A model generated the notes under the pieces. That model was not told the origin of the DNA, searched no databases, and saw nothing but the letters and a program-made list of their open reading frames with translations. Below are positions 8,369 through 17,172 of a stretch of DNA of 64,000 bases, piece by piece. The translations under genes were made by a program, and so were the position numbers. Origin of the DNA: Gracilibacillus salitolerans (GTDB lineage: Bacteria > Bacillota > Bacilli > Bacillales > Amphibacillaceae); the NCBI RefSeq assembly GCF_009650095.1, contig NZ_CP045915.1, positions 1,426,001 through 1,490,000 on the forward strand, in the 5' to 3' direction. The stretch's first letter is position 1; the number at the start of each line of letters is the position of its first letter.

Positions 8369-9099
8369 TGAGAGTTCTTTCAACAGTAAAATTTACGGCA
8401 ATCAGGATGCTTAGAAATTATATCGTTTTATTGCTACTCCTTGTCGTACCCATTATTTTGATCACCGTCTTTTCTTTTATTCTATCAGATTCTGTTACAG
8501 AGTTGGGAGAACCTTATATTAATGAAAATTCAATGACCATGGTGCTTGTGTTTCAACTGTTTGCTGGTTCTATTGTTATCTCTTATATTTATAACGACTT
8601 TTTTACAGAGTATAAAATTAGAATTTATTCTTTACCCTTTAATAGAGTAATGTATGCTTTCTCGATTATGATGTGTGGAACGTCTTTTTCGATATTTCTA
8701 GGGGTTATATTAATGACATACACGCAATTTGTTTTAGGGATTGTTTGGGAGAATTGGGTATGGACGATCTATATTATTTCTTTAATGGCCATTCTGTCTA
8801 GTATCGTCTGTTTAATCTTCACTTTCTCTGTAAAAAAGTTTAAAATAGCGGAACGATTGAGTGAAGTATATGGTGTTGGCTTTATTGTATTAGCGGGATT
8901 ATTTTTCCCTATGCCTGAGAATGCATTTTTCGATTTTTTCGGGTCTTATGGTAATCCGCTGACATTATCGTTAGGTGCTATACATGAAATGAATCAATCT
9001 AATATAGGAGAGGCTTGGTTTCAAGCAAATATTCTTATAATAGCGATAGGTATCTTATTTATTGTAATGCTTATACTGGGTAGGAGGAGAATAGCGTGA
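8368..9099 (+). CDS. ABC-2 type permease 1
   Basis: 243 residues with about six membrane helices and the ABC-2 layout: an N-terminal cytoplasmic stretch and helix, a short outer segment, then a helix bundle. It is much shorter than LnrM-type permeases of nearly 400 residues and lacks their large extracytoplasmic insertion. It probably forms a heterodimer with the next gene and is driven by the ATPase just upstream. Overlaps on both sides (TAATG at 8366, GTGA at 9096) indicate strict translational coupling. Confidence 0.85.
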   Translation: MRVLSTVKFTAIRMLRNYIVLLLLLVVPIILITVFSFILSDSVTELGEPYINENSMTMVLVFQLFAGSIVISYIYNDFFTEYKIRIYSLPFNRVMYAFSIMMCGTSFSIFLGVILMTYTQFVLGIVWENWVWTIYIISLMAILSSIVCLIFTFSVKKFKIAERLSEVYGVGFIVLAGLFFPMPENAFFDFFGSYGNPLTLSLGAIHEMNQSNIGEAWFQANILIIAIGILFIVMLILGRRRIA

Positions 9100-9782
9100 C
9101 GATTTTTCAGTTTGCCTTGAAAAGAAGCCTTCGTAATATAACAAATATCCTGTTACTCACTTTATTTCCAATTGCTTGTATTTTTTTACCCGAAGGTGAG
9201 GTTTGGCCGTTTATTCCCTATGGTTACCAATATTTCGGTATTCTGATTTTATTTATTGGCATACGTTTAGCCTCTATTATTCTCGAGGATCGCGAAAAAG
9301 GAGTAGTTAAAAGATTAGCTGTGACTCCTGTTAGTCATTTTCAATATTTAAGTCAAAATCTATTAGCTTATGCTATTATTTTGATTTTGCAAAGTAGCAT
9401 TGTGGTTTATGGTGGCGTTCTTTTTGGGCAAGAGCTATATCAGCCAGTCTGGTTGTTACTTTTATATGTATCCTTTAGTTTTGCTTCGCTTGCTATTGCT
9501 TTAGCGTGGATTTCGATCTATAGAAGGAAAGAAATATCTTTTCTCATATACATGTCATTCATCTTCTTAGTAGTTGTACTAGGCGGGATAATGATACCGA
9601 TTGAAATTTTTCCAAATTTATTAAAACGAATTGCTGTTATATTCCCAACCTATTGGCTAGCAGAAGGACTGGATTGGGTTGTTTTTGGAGAAAATATCCT
9701 CGATTTTCTACTGATTAATGGTGTACTATGGCTTTATACGATCATCTTTCTCATTATCGGTAGCACAAGAAAAATTTATTAA
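9096..9782 (+). CDS. ABC-2 type permease 2
   Basis: 228 residues, about six helices, with the ABC-2 motif EDREKGVVKRLAVTPVS after the second helix and an MIPIEIFPNLLKRIAVIFPTYWLAEGL-like segment near the C-terminus (residues about 167-192). The GTG start overlaps the previous stop. Being as short as its partner, it also lacks an extracellular domain. It is the second half of the exporter; the substrate is unknown. Confidence 0.85.
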   Translation: MTIFQFALKRSLRNITNILLLTLFPIACIFLPEGEVWPFIPYGYQYFGILILFIGIRLASIILEDREKGVVKRLAVTPVSHFQYLSQNLLAYAIILILQSSIVVYGGVLFGQELYQPVWLLLLYVSFSFASLAIALAWISIYRRKEISFLIYMSFIFLVVVLGGIMIPIEIFPNLLKRIAVIFPTYWLAEGLDWVVFGENILDFLLINGVLWLYTIIFLIIGSTRKIY

Positions 9783-9801
9783 TAAGGCGAGGGGAAAAAG
9801 G

Positions 9802-10893
9802 ATGAAGGTGTTCAAAGAACCAATGCTATATGTGAATATTTGGCGCTTTCTAAATATAGCTGTCTTAATTCATTTATGGATCATTTTGGAAACGACGATT
9901 AATTCTTTTATCCTGATCCTCCTTTTATTGATCATGACAAGTTTACGGTGGCGTTTTCCTTTACCGATTTGGTCAGTTTTAGTGGATGCTATTATGTGTC
10001 TGCTGTTTTTCCCAAGTACAGTTATTGGTTACTATGGGTTAGCACTGCCTATTTTTGAACTGTCTTTAAAGAAAAAAGGCTTATTTTCTCTTTTATTCTT
10101 TGCTGGGGTGTTTTTTCCTTCCTCTCCGTCAAACTTATTGTTTTGGTATTATCTGCAAGCATTCTTTTTTGGTACCTTTTCATCTATTACATTAGAAAAT
10201 CAAGAAATATATAAATTAGAAGCAGATGAACAGCGCAGAGATAGATATGAGTTAGAAAGAATAAAGAATAACTTATTAGAAGCAAATCAATCGGTCTATC
10301 AACAGGCAGAAATAATGGAAAGATATCGGATATCAAGAGAACTTCACGATCATTTAGGACATGATTTAACAGGTGCATCACTCGCTTTACAGGCATATGA
10401 ATGGATTGAGGACCCTAAAGAAGCACAGAAACTTATTCAAGAAGTCAGAAATCGTCTAGAGCGTAGTACGAAAAGCTTAAGAGATACCGTTCATAACATG
10501 ACCCCAATTACATTAATCGGTGCTGAAATCTTAGAGAACATTGTGCAAAATTATCAACTGGTGGATATTGATTTTCATAAAACGGGCAACATGTTACTTG
10601 TTTCAGCTCATAAATGGGGACTGTTAGAGGTTTGCTTAAAAGAGACTTTAACGAATGTTTCCAGACATAGTAATGCTACAAAAGTTAAAGTAGATTTACA
10701 AGTAACAGAATCTATAGTGCGCCTATCCATTCAAGATAATGGTATAGTTAAGGAAACTAGTCATACAGGTAGTGGATTAAGAGGGTTACGAATTCGGGCT
10801 CGCTCGATGGGAGGAAGCTTATCTATTAGTCAAAAGGATGGGTTTTTAGTTGTTTGTGTCATTCCAATAGATAAAGAGAGGTTAAACACATGA
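9802..10893 (+). CDS. NarL-type membrane histidine kinase (LnrJ-like)
   Basis: 363 residues. The N-terminal 130 residues are four or five membrane helices with almost no loops. A linker helix and a HisKA_3 domain with phospho-acceptor His182 in SRELHDHLGHD follow, then an HATPase domain (NVSRHSNA, DNGIV, GSGLRGLRIRARSMGG). The open frame runs back to 9718 inside the permease gene, but ATG 9802 follows GGCGAGGGG. Intramembrane-sensing kinases of this kind commonly detect membrane-active antibiotics and induce the adjacent ABC transporter. That role is inferred from context. Confidence 0.9.
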   Translation: MKVFKEPMLYVNIWRFLNIAVLIHLWIILETTINSFILILLLLIMTSLRWRFPLPIWSVLVDAIMCLLFFPSTVIGYYGLALPIFELSLKKKGLFSLLFFAGVFFPSSPSNLLFWYYLQAFFFGTFSSITLENQEIYKLEADEQRRDRYELERIKNNLLEANQSVYQQAEIMERYRISRELHDHLGHDLTGASLALQAYEWIEDPKEAQKLIQEVRNRLERSTKSLRDTVHNMTPITLIGAEILENIVQNYQLVDIDFHKTGNMLLVSAHKWGLLEVCLKETLTNVSRHSNATKVKVDLQVTESIVRLSIQDNGIVKETSHTGSGLRGLRIRARSMGGSLSISQKDGFLVVCVIPIDKERLNT

Positions 10894-11501
10894 AGATATT
10901 AATTGTTGATGACGATGAACTTGTTTGTCAGAGTTTGCAGTTACTTCTAGATAAAGAAGAGGATTTGGAAGTTACTAATTTAGCTACAAATGGACAAGAA
11001 GCGATTGAATGTTGTCTAAAAGAACAACCAGACGTGATTTTAATGGATATTCAAATGCCTTTAATGGGTGGGATTGAGAGCACAAGAAAAATAAAAGAAC
11101 AATGGCCTTCTGTACAAATTATGATGTTAACAACGTTTCAGGATGAAAAAAATATTAGACTAGCACTAAAGGCAGGGGCAGAGGGGTATTTAATAAAGTC
11201 AGCATCAATTGAAAGCATGGCAGATCAAATTAAGGCGTTAAAAGCGGGGTCAACCATTTTAGATGCAGATGTATTAAAGACAATTATGGAACCAGATAAA
11301 AAGGCACTGGAAGGTTTAACTGCGCGAGAGTCAGATATTGCTGAACTAGTTGCTCAAGGTCTCTCGAACAAAGAAATAGCTCAACAGCTTTTCCTTAGTG
11401 TTGGAACTGTTCGAAATATGCTCTCTGTAATTTTAGATAAATTAGAAATTCGTGATAGAACACAACTGGCAATCTATTATTGGCAAAGAGAGCAGGAATA
11501 A
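10890..11501 (+). CDS. LuxR/NarL-family response regulator (LnrK-like)
   Basis: 203 residues. The receiver has Asp53 (LMDIQMPL) and Lys in YLIKSAS. The C-terminal LuxR helix-turn-helix reads LTARESDIAELVAQG then NKEIAQQLFLSVGTVRNMLS. It overlaps the kinase gene by ATGA and ends the five-gene transcript at a shared terminator. It likely activates the ABC genes of the same operon; I could not identify an obvious binding repeat upstream of 7424. Confidence 0.92.
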   Translation: MKILIVDDDELVCQSLQLLLDKEEDLEVTNLATNGQEAIECCLKEQPDVILMDIQMPLMGGIESTRKIKEQWPSVQIMMLTTFQDEKNIRLALKAGAEGYLIKSASIESMADQIKALKAGSTILDADVLKTIMEPDKKALEGLTARESDIAELVAQGLSNKEIAQQLFLSVGTVRNMLSVILDKLEIRDRTQLAIYYWQREQE

Positions 11502-11514
11502 AAGTGGAGAGCAG

Positions 11515-11548
11515 TAACAAAAAAACCGGACAAAACCCGGCTTTTTCA
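11515..11548. terminator. bidirectional terminator
   Basis: AAAAACCGG and CCGGCTTTTT arms around an ACAAAAC loop (about 11519-11546) separate the convergent regulator and ABC permease genes. A and T runs flank both sides. Confidence 0.7.
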
Positions 11549-12373
11549 CGCATGTGCTCGTTTAAAACTAATCGTAGCAATCGCCACAAACACTATCGCG
11601 AATGCTAAAATAAATAAAATTTCCTCGAACACGGATACTGATCTGCCAAAAACGGTTAAGTTAAGCCCCATCGTTTCTCGTACAGCTTGAGATAAACTAT
11701 CGACATCAATCATAATCTTCTTCATCACATCCACACCGTATGTAACAGGATTAAATTTGACAATCACATCAAGCCAGCTTGGCATATTGTTGATAGGAAA
11801 AAGAGCACCGGATAAGAAAATCATTGGCATCACAATAATTTGCACAATCAACTGAAAGCCTTGTGTGGATTTAATCATACTGGCAAATAACAAGCCGACT
11901 CCAGACAATGCTGCACCTAGTAAAAACATAAACGGAATGACCTGAATCAGTGAGATAATACTGTACGATAATCCTAAAAAAGGAATAAGCAAAAACAAAA
12001 TCATACCTTGAATCGTTGAAACCGTAGCTGCACCGAGCATTTTTCCAACAGCAATACTCACCCGTGAAATTGGTGAAACCAAAATTTCTTTCATATAGCC
12101 AAAGTTTTTATCCTCGATCACAGACATCGCAGAAAAGATTGCTGTCATTAATAATGTCATGGCGACAATGCCAGGAAATATGAATTCGAGATAATTAAAG
12201 CCACTGGATTCTTCCCCAAAACCACCAGACATCATCGTTTCCATTGTACCGCTTAAACCACCACCGAATATAAGCAGGAACAATATCGGCATCGAGAATG
12301 AACCAAGAAGTCTTGCTCGATCTCGAAAGAATTTCTTTAAGTCACGCTGCCAAATTGCTATAATACCTTCCAT
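11546..12373 (-). CDS. DrrB-type ABC-2 permease
   Basis: 275 residues with six predicted helices and typical DrrB features: the charged N-terminal helix WQRDLKKFFRDRARLLGS, then PILFLLIFGGGLSG, EDKNFGYMKEILVSPISR, and a C-terminal FNPVTYGVDVMKK segment. It is downstream of and co-oriented with its ATPase gene (12 bases apart). Together they form a drug-efflux ABC exporter. ATG 12373 is used; the upstream spacer is GGGGGTAGACAC. The substrate is unknown. Confidence 0.9.
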   Translation of the reverse strand: MEGIIAIWQRDLKKFFRDRARLLGSFSMPILFLLIFGGGLSGTMETMMSGGFGEESSGFNYLEFIFPGIVAMTLLMTAIFSAMSVIEDKNFGYMKEILVSPISRVSIAVGKMLGAATVSTIQGMILFLLIPFLGLSYSIISLIQVIPFMFLLGAALSGVGLLFASMIKSTQGFQLIVQIIVMPMIFLSGALFPINNMPSWLDVIVKFNPVTYGVDVMKKIMIDVDSLSQAVRETMGLNLTVFGRSVSVFEEILFILAFAIVFVAIATISFKRAHA

Positions 12374-12385
12374 GTGTCTACCCCC

Positions 12386-13309
12386 TTATTCCTTAATCTT
12401 TCTTCCTGTAAAGGCTAAAAATACATCATTTAATGTTGGTTTGCGGATATTTAATTTAGTGATCGGTATTTCCAATGTCTTGATGAAAGAGGAGATAAAC
12501 GCGTCACTGCTTGCTACCTTTAAATGAATCGTATCGTCTTCCACCTTCACTTCGACGGTTCCCATTTTTTCTTCAATTTCTTTCAAAGCAGCCTGATTAT
12601 CTTCCGTAGACAGTTCAATAATGTCACCACCGAGCTGATCTTTTAGAGCAGTTGGTGAATCAATCGCAATAATCTCACCTTGATCCATTATAGCTACACG
12701 ATCACTAATCTCTGCCTCATCTAAATAATGTGTCGTGAGAAACATGGTAATTCCTTCTTTTTCCTTAAGCTTTAAAATATATTCCCATAGATGTGCTCGT
12801 GTGTTCGGATCAAGTCCAACAGTTGGTTCATCTAAGAAAAGGACTTTAGGATAATGAAGAAGTCCACGCGCAATCTCAAGCCGACGCTTCATCCCACCAG
12901 AATATTCTTCGACACGCTGGTTTTGCTCATCAACTAAATCAACAATCTCCAGTACCTCTTGAATTCGGTCATCCCGTTTATTTTTAGGTACATTGTAAAA
13001 ACGACAGTGTAATTTCAAATTTTCATTGGCAGTTAACTTTTCGTCTAACGTATTTTCTTGAAAAATGATGCCGATACTAGCACGCACTTCATCCTTTTGC
13101 TTTTTGGCATCATATTCATTGATGGTAATATCACCGGAAGTTGGCTTGAGCATCGTACAAATCATATTGATCGTGGTACTTTTTCCTGCACCGTTAGGAC
13201 CAAGAAAACCGAAAATTTCGCCTTCTTTGACATCAAAATTAATTTTTTTAACCGCATCTACTTTTTTATATGTCTTTGTTAAATCCTTTACGGAAATGAT
13301 AGAATTCAA
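12386..13309 (-). CDS. DrrA-type ABC exporter ATPase
   Basis: 307 residues. Walker A GPNGAGKST, signature YSGGMKRR, Walker B VLFLDEPTVGLDP, H-loop TTHYLDEAE, and a C-terminal dimer-forming DUF4162-like domain ending in LNDVFLAFTGRK. The start is TTG 13309, seven bases after a good GGAGGT. The gene is divergent from a MarR regulator 95 bases away, and a palindrome lies between them. Derepression by a MarR ligand is the likely control. Paralogous with the ATPase at 7424 but in a separate system. Confidence 0.9.
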   Translation of the reverse strand: MNSIISVKDLTKTYKKVDAVKKINFDVKEGEIFGFLGPNGAGKSTTINMICTMLKPTSGDITINEYDAKKQKDEVRASIGIIFQENTLDEKLTANENLKLHCRFYNVPKNKRDDRIQEVLEIVDLVDEQNQRVEEYSGGMKRRLEIARGLLHYPKVLFLDEPTVGLDPNTRAHLWEYILKLKEKEGITMFLTTHYLDEAEISDRVAIMDQGEIIAIDSPTALKDQLGGDIIELSTEDNQAALKEIEEKMGTVEVKVEDDTIHLKVASSDAFISSFIKTLEIPITKLNIRKPTLNDVFLAFTGRKIKE

Positions 13310-13332
13310 TATGTAACCTCCTTATCCAACAA

Positions 13333-13356
13333 GATAGTTATGTTATAATAACTATT
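13333..13356. promoter_or_regulatory. putative MarR operator
   Basis: A perfect inverted repeat ATAGTTAT (13334-13341) - 6 bases - ATAACTAT (13348-13355) lies in the 95-bp gap between the exporter ATPase and the MarR gene. A TATAAT-like hexamer sits within the palindrome (13344-13349). This is the size and place expected for a MarR dimer controlling both directions. Inference from position and symmetry only. Confidence 0.5.
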
Positions 13357-13404
13357 ATCTACTGTATATCGCATAAAGTCAATCTATATGAGGGAGAGAA
13401 ATAG

Positions 13405-13857
13405 ATGAAAGAACAAGATACATTAACAAATGAATTGGTAGAACAGGCATTAACTGTATTACCAATATTGCCAAAAAAGATGTTTGGTACATCCCCTATA
13501 ACTAGAAAAGAAGGACTTCACCCATCCCATTTCCATGTGTTACACGTTGTGGAGCACGCAGGACCAATACAAATGGCGGAGATCGCCAAAAAATTAGATA
13601 TTAATAAATCCAATCTAACCCCTTTAATTCAAAAGTTGATGGAGAAGGAGTTTATTGTCAAAACCAAGGACGAAAAGGATCGTCGTATAACATATATTCA
13701 AATGACGGAAAAAGGAAAACAATTTTCAAATGAAAAAAAACAGATTCTTTACCACATAGTCCAAGACCGTTTCGCAACATTAGCGGATAAAGATAAAAGA
13801 GCATTAAAAGAAGCGTTTATGACGATTAATTTGATCATGTCCTCAATAGATGAGTAA
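13405..13857 (+). CDS. MarR-family transcriptional regulator
   Basis: 150 residues. The winged helix-turn-helix is recognisable: HFHVLHVVEHAGPIQMAEIAKKL, then NKSNLTPLIQKL and the wing DEKDRRITYIQMTEKG. GAGGGAGAG precedes ATG 13405. The divergent drug-efflux ABC genes are the obvious regulated targets, with autoregulation through the palindrome in the shared gap. The ligand is unknown. Confidence 0.9.
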   Translation: MKEQDTLTNELVEQALTVLPILPKKMFGTSPITRKEGLHPSHFHVLHVVEHAGPIQMAEIAKKLDINKSNLTPLIQKLMEKEFIVKTKDEKDRRITYIQMTEKGKQFSNEKKQILYHIVQDRFATLADKDKRALKEAFMTINLIMSSIDE

Positions 13858-13914
13858 TAATTTGTCGATTTTTTCCGTTGATTCCAGCAAAAATGTCCCT
13901 TTTCACAGTAGATG

Positions 13915-13925
13915 CTTGTTATAAT
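13915..13925 (+). promoter_or_regulatory. extended -10 promoter element
   Basis: TTGTTATAAT contains TG one base before TATAAT (13920-13925), 31 bases before the GTG start at 13956. It suits a sigma-A promoter with a short leader. No good -35 element is visible. Confidence 0.4.
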
Positions 13926-13955
13926 ATGTATAAATATGTCGAAAGGGGATTTTTT

Positions 13956-14915
13956 GTGAAGATAGGTAAAGGTTTAAAAATAATGATAGCGCTTATTGCC
14001 ATTCTATTATTAATAGATTTATTTGCTGGAAACTATTTTTATAATCTCGCCATTAAACGTGAACAAAAGACTTTTTTACAAGGAAATGATGATCTGGAAG
14101 TATCTGCGTCAGCGATGAATGTCTTTACGAAAGGCGGATGGCGAGACTGGGTGGCTAGTCAGGATTTTGATGAATGGCAACTGCAAACTTTTGACGATTT
14201 AACCTTACAGGGGTATTATTTACCGGCCAAAACAGATACGAACAAAACAGTTATTTTCGGTCATGGTTATTTAGGGAAAGCAACAGATATGGGATTATAT
14301 GCCCAATACTATTATGAAGAGTTAGGGTATAATATTTTTCTTTTTGATATGAGAGGGCACGGTCAAAGTGAAGGTGACTATTTTGGTTTTGGATGGCATG
14401 ATCGTCTAGATGTGTTAGATTGGACAGATCGCGTGATTGAACGAGTTGGCAGGGACGCAGAAATTGCCTTGCATGGTTTATCCATGGGTGCCGGTACCAT
14501 GTTGATGGCAAGCGGTGAAGAACTACCACCTCAAGTTCAAGCGGTTGTTGCTGATAGCGGCTATACTAATGTATATGACCTTTTTCAATATCAGATGAAT
14601 CGGATGTACAACTTACCAGCATTCCCGGTATTACCAACAACAAGTATGGTCTCCAATATACGTGCGGATTATTCCTTTTTGGAAGCTTCAGCAATTGACC
14701 AGGTACAGAAAGCACAGGTACCCATTCTGTATTTTCATGGGAAAGAAGATACATTTGTTCCATTTGAAATGGCGAATCAACTATATGAGCAGACTAATAG
14801 TCATGCAGAAATATTTTTATATGATGATGCCGGACATGGTGAAGCGTATGCCATTCACCGGGAAAAATACCAAACCATGTTGTCTGATTTTTTAACTAGA
14901 TTTATAGGAAAATAA
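13956..14915 (+). CDS. membrane-anchored alpha/beta hydrolase (copy 1)
   Basis: 319 residues. One N-terminal membrane segment (about 8-27) is followed by an alpha/beta hydrolase. The nucleophile Ser lies in GLSMGAG, a GHG motif in FDMRGHGQSEGDYFG, the acid in HGKEDTFVPF and His in AGHGEAY. The start is GTG 13956 behind AAAGGGG; the frame is open further upstream without a ribosome site. A paralogue with the same architecture lies at 28874-29833. The active site probably faces the cell surface; the substrate is unknown (esterase or peptidase-like). Confidence 0.85.
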   Translation: MKIGKGLKIMIALIAILLLIDLFAGNYFYNLAIKREQKTFLQGNDDLEVSASAMNVFTKGGWRDWVASQDFDEWQLQTFDDLTLQGYYLPAKTDTNKTVIFGHGYLGKATDMGLYAQYYYEELGYNIFLFDMRGHGQSEGDYFGFGWHDRLDVLDWTDRVIERVGRDAEIALHGLSMGAGTMLMASGEELPPQVQAVVADSGYTNVYDLFQYQMNRMYNLPAFPVLPTTSMVSNIRADYSFLEASAIDQVQKAQVPILYFHGKEDTFVPFEMANQLYEQTNSHAEIFLYDDAGHGEAYAIHREKYQTMLSDFLTRFIGK

Positions 14916-14950
14916 AAAGGTAGGTGATCGTCTCATCTACCTTTTTTACT
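14916..14950 (+). terminator. Rho-independent terminator
   Basis: AAAGGTAGGTGA pairs imperfectly with TCATCTACCTTT and is followed by a T run (about 14917-14948), just after the hydrolase stop codon. Confidence 0.75.
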
Positions 14951-15178
14951 ATTGAATTTTTCGGGGATAAAAGTGCTCTTTCTTGGATAAATGTATATAA
15001 CCAAGAAGCAGTACCTTTATCCCACGATTTATAGACTTGTACATTAATAAATTAAATGATATTTATAGTAATAAAGGATTATAGGAGGATGATAAATAGT
15101 TTGTTATTATTAGAAATAGGGTATAGTATAATTAAGTAGTTTTTTGAGATTTGATGGAAAAAATGGGGGAAAATTAAC

Positions 15179-16036
15179 ATGAAAAAGAAATTATTATTTG
15201 TGATTCTGTTATTGTTGTTATCGCTTGTATTGATGGCGTGTACGCAAAATGACGCAGAGGAAGATGAAACAGACGATCCAGAGAATGAAGTAGAAGAACC
15301 AGCAGAAAATGAAGACTCTTCTGAGGAAGAAATACCTACGCTTGATGAAGAACAAGCGAAAGAAGTGTTACATGATTATCGAGATGGGTTTATGTCGGTC
15401 ATTGAAAATACGGAGGATGATGGTGCTTTAGCAGACTATGAATCAAAAGAAGCACTAAAAGAAGAGTTTATGAATGTTATGTCAGAAGATTTGGCTGATT
15501 CGTTTGTTTCCCACTATTTTGAAGAGGACAATGGTAAAGTGTATGTGGTTCCGACTGAAGCTCCTGTGTGGTTTGAAGAAGATAGTGACTTTAGTTTGGA
15601 GCAAGTGAATGATTTGGAATATGAGGTAACGCAGGAACAATCAAATGAGTTAATTGGAAATATAAGAATGACATATGTTATTACATCAACAGAAGACTCC
15701 TGGATTGTTAATGAAGTAAGATCAGAAGATTTAAACGGAGAAAATAGTGAAAATGGACAAGATGGAGATCAAGCATCAGATGAAAACAATACCGACAATA
15801 ATACAGAAACCGATACTGGGGAAATTACAGAGATAACTGCAGAAGATTTAGTAAGGGAACACCTTAATATCTCACAAAATAGTGATATTCATGTTGTAAT
15901 GGACCACAAAAATGAAGATGGAAATTTCGTCGTCCAAGTGTATGAATTAGTTTCCAATGGTGAAACAAGTCATACTGCAACAATTGGCTGGTATATTGTT
16001 GATCAAGATGATGGTACAGTGGAAGAGATGATGTAA
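15179..16036 (+). CDS. acidic lipoprotein, possibly two-domain
   Basis: 285 residues. The lipoprotein signal peptide ends in LVLMAC (Cys21). A strongly acidic linker, a first domain (about 50-180), a second acidic linker of Glu/Asp/Asn and a C-terminal module of about 70 residues (ending IGWYIVDQDDGTVEEMM) follow. The C-terminal module resembles small beta-rich repeats found in other Bacillaceae lipoproteins. The extreme acidity would suit a salt-tolerant exterior. It appears to be a single gene closed by its own terminator. The family is not recognised. Confidence 0.75.
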   Translation: MKKKLLFVILLLLLSLVLMACTQNDAEEDETDDPENEVEEPAENEDSSEEEIPTLDEEQAKEVLHDYRDGFMSVIENTEDDGALADYESKEALKEEFMNVMSEDLADSFVSHYFEEDNGKVYVVPTEAPVWFEEDSDFSLEQVNDLEYEVTQEQSNELIGNIRMTYVITSTEDSWIVNEVRSEDLNGENSENGQDGDQASDENNTDNNTETDTGEITEITAEDLVREHLNISQNSDIHVVMDHKNEDGNFVVQVYELVSNGETSHTATIGWYIVDQDDGTVEEMM

Positions 16037-16039
16037 AAG

Positions 16040-16072
16040 GGATGGGACAAGACAGCTTGTCCCATTTTTTGT
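16040..16072 (+). terminator. Rho-independent terminator
   Basis: A 10-bp perfect stem ATGGGACAAG (16042-16051) with CTTGTCCCAT (16056-16065), then a T6 run. Confidence 0.9.
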
Positions 16073-16078
16073 GCGATA

Positions 16079-16136
16079 AGAAAGTATAAAATTTGCGTAT
16101 TTGTCTAGCTCCGAGCGCCCTGCGCTTTTCTTATGC
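16079..16136. repeat. repeat family A, internally deleted copy
   Basis: It carries the outer parts of family A (AGAAAGTATAAAATTTGCG, GTCTAGCTCCGAGCGCCC, then TGCGCTTTTCTTA) joined directly, without the roughly 100-bp inner hairpin. The rest of the gap to 16429 holds nothing I recognise. Confidence 0.6.
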
Positions 16137-16429
16137 AAGCTAAGAATGACATCTCTCGTTGACATAACACTGTGTCTTTCCAAGAGATAATGTTTCCTTT
16201 TTATTTCGAAACCGGAATATACAATGCTAAAATTATGATATTCCATTTACTGTAAGGCTAGTCCCTATTTTACACGTTAGGAGTACAATTTTTTAGCAGG
16301 GTAGTACTTCGACTTAGTGAAAATTTTGAATGTACAAAGTACGACGAACAGGATGTAACTGCCGTTAGCCGATGCAAGTAAAACCAAGATTGTCACCAGC
16401 ACTTGGCTATAAGCAAATTTTTTCTAAAA

Positions 16430-16921
16430 TTAAAGAAAATCATTCTTCTTTATCTTAGAAAAAACTTGCTCCAGCGAACGATGAAAGGAAATCGCTTCAT
16501 GAATTTTATGCTCAAACAATTCCTTATGTTCGTGAGGATAGCGATCCAGATCTTCTTGAATGTCAGCTAAGTTGTTAATTTGCAGGTTGAGTGACTCGAG
16601 CCAGCGATTAACGTAGGTTTTCATGAACTTCTTATACAAATCCTCACGAGCTTCGTATAAGTCTTTTCGCACACCTTTTTGAAAGACACGTTCGACTAAA
16701 TTAAATTCCTGTAACCTGCGAACTGCGTAACTCATTGCTGTTTTACTTTTACCTAAGGCATCTTTCATTTGGTCTAAAGTCATTGGAGCCTCATGTAAAT
16801 AAAGCGTAACAAATAATTGAGCTTCTGTTTTATTTAAAGAAAACATTTCAAGTGTTTTGGAAAACTCTGAAATAATTTGATTATTCACTTTTTCTAAATT
16901 GGCATCAGCATCTTGTGTCAT
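16430..16921 (-). CDS. GbsR/MarR-type regulator beside opuA
   Basis: About 163 residues from ATG 16921. The winged helix-turn-helix (LNKTEAQLFVTLYLHEAPMTLDQM, KSKTAMSYAVRRLQEFNLVERVF) and a helical dimer C-terminus match the GbsR/OpcR regulators that repress glycine-betaine or choline genes in Bacillus. The open frame extends to 16987, but the ribosome site GAAGGGGG lies just upstream of ATG 16921 (long spacing of about 13). It diverges from the osmolyte importer genes and shares with them a region holding a perfect palindrome. Control of opuA by this protein is inference from position. Confidence 0.85.
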   Translation of the reverse strand: MTQDADANLEKVNNQIISEFSKTLEMFSLNKTEAQLFVTLYLHEAPMTLDQMKDALGKSKTAMSYAVRRLQEFNLVERVFQKGVRKDLYEAREDLYKKFMKTYVNRWLESLNLQINNLADIQEDLDRYPHEHKELFEHKIHEAISFHRSLEQVFSKIKKNDFL

Positions 16922-17025
16922 AAAAATATGACAACCCCCTTCTAATCTCTTCATTCTTATCTTTACACTACATAAAAAAAAAATCAACGTAAATACTAAG
17001 TATATGGTAAAAGTAAGGATTTACA

Positions 17026-17049
17026 TTTGTAAAGTTTAAACTTTACAAA
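17026..17049. promoter_or_regulatory. perfect 24-bp palindrome, putative GbsR-type operator
   Basis: A TTTGTAAAGTTT half-site is followed directly by its exact reverse complement. It lies about 105 bp before the regulator start and 123 bp before opuAA, well placed to control both divergent genes. There is no T-run, so it is not a terminator. Confidence 0.65.
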
Positions 17050-17172
17050 CGTAACAAACGGAAAAATAAGTGTATAAAGCTTGAATTTTATATCTAAAAC
17101 CTTTAGCATAGTAAAAGTGATGCATAAAAAAATGCCGTGAAAAGTCGAAAAATATTGAGGTGATATAGATTC

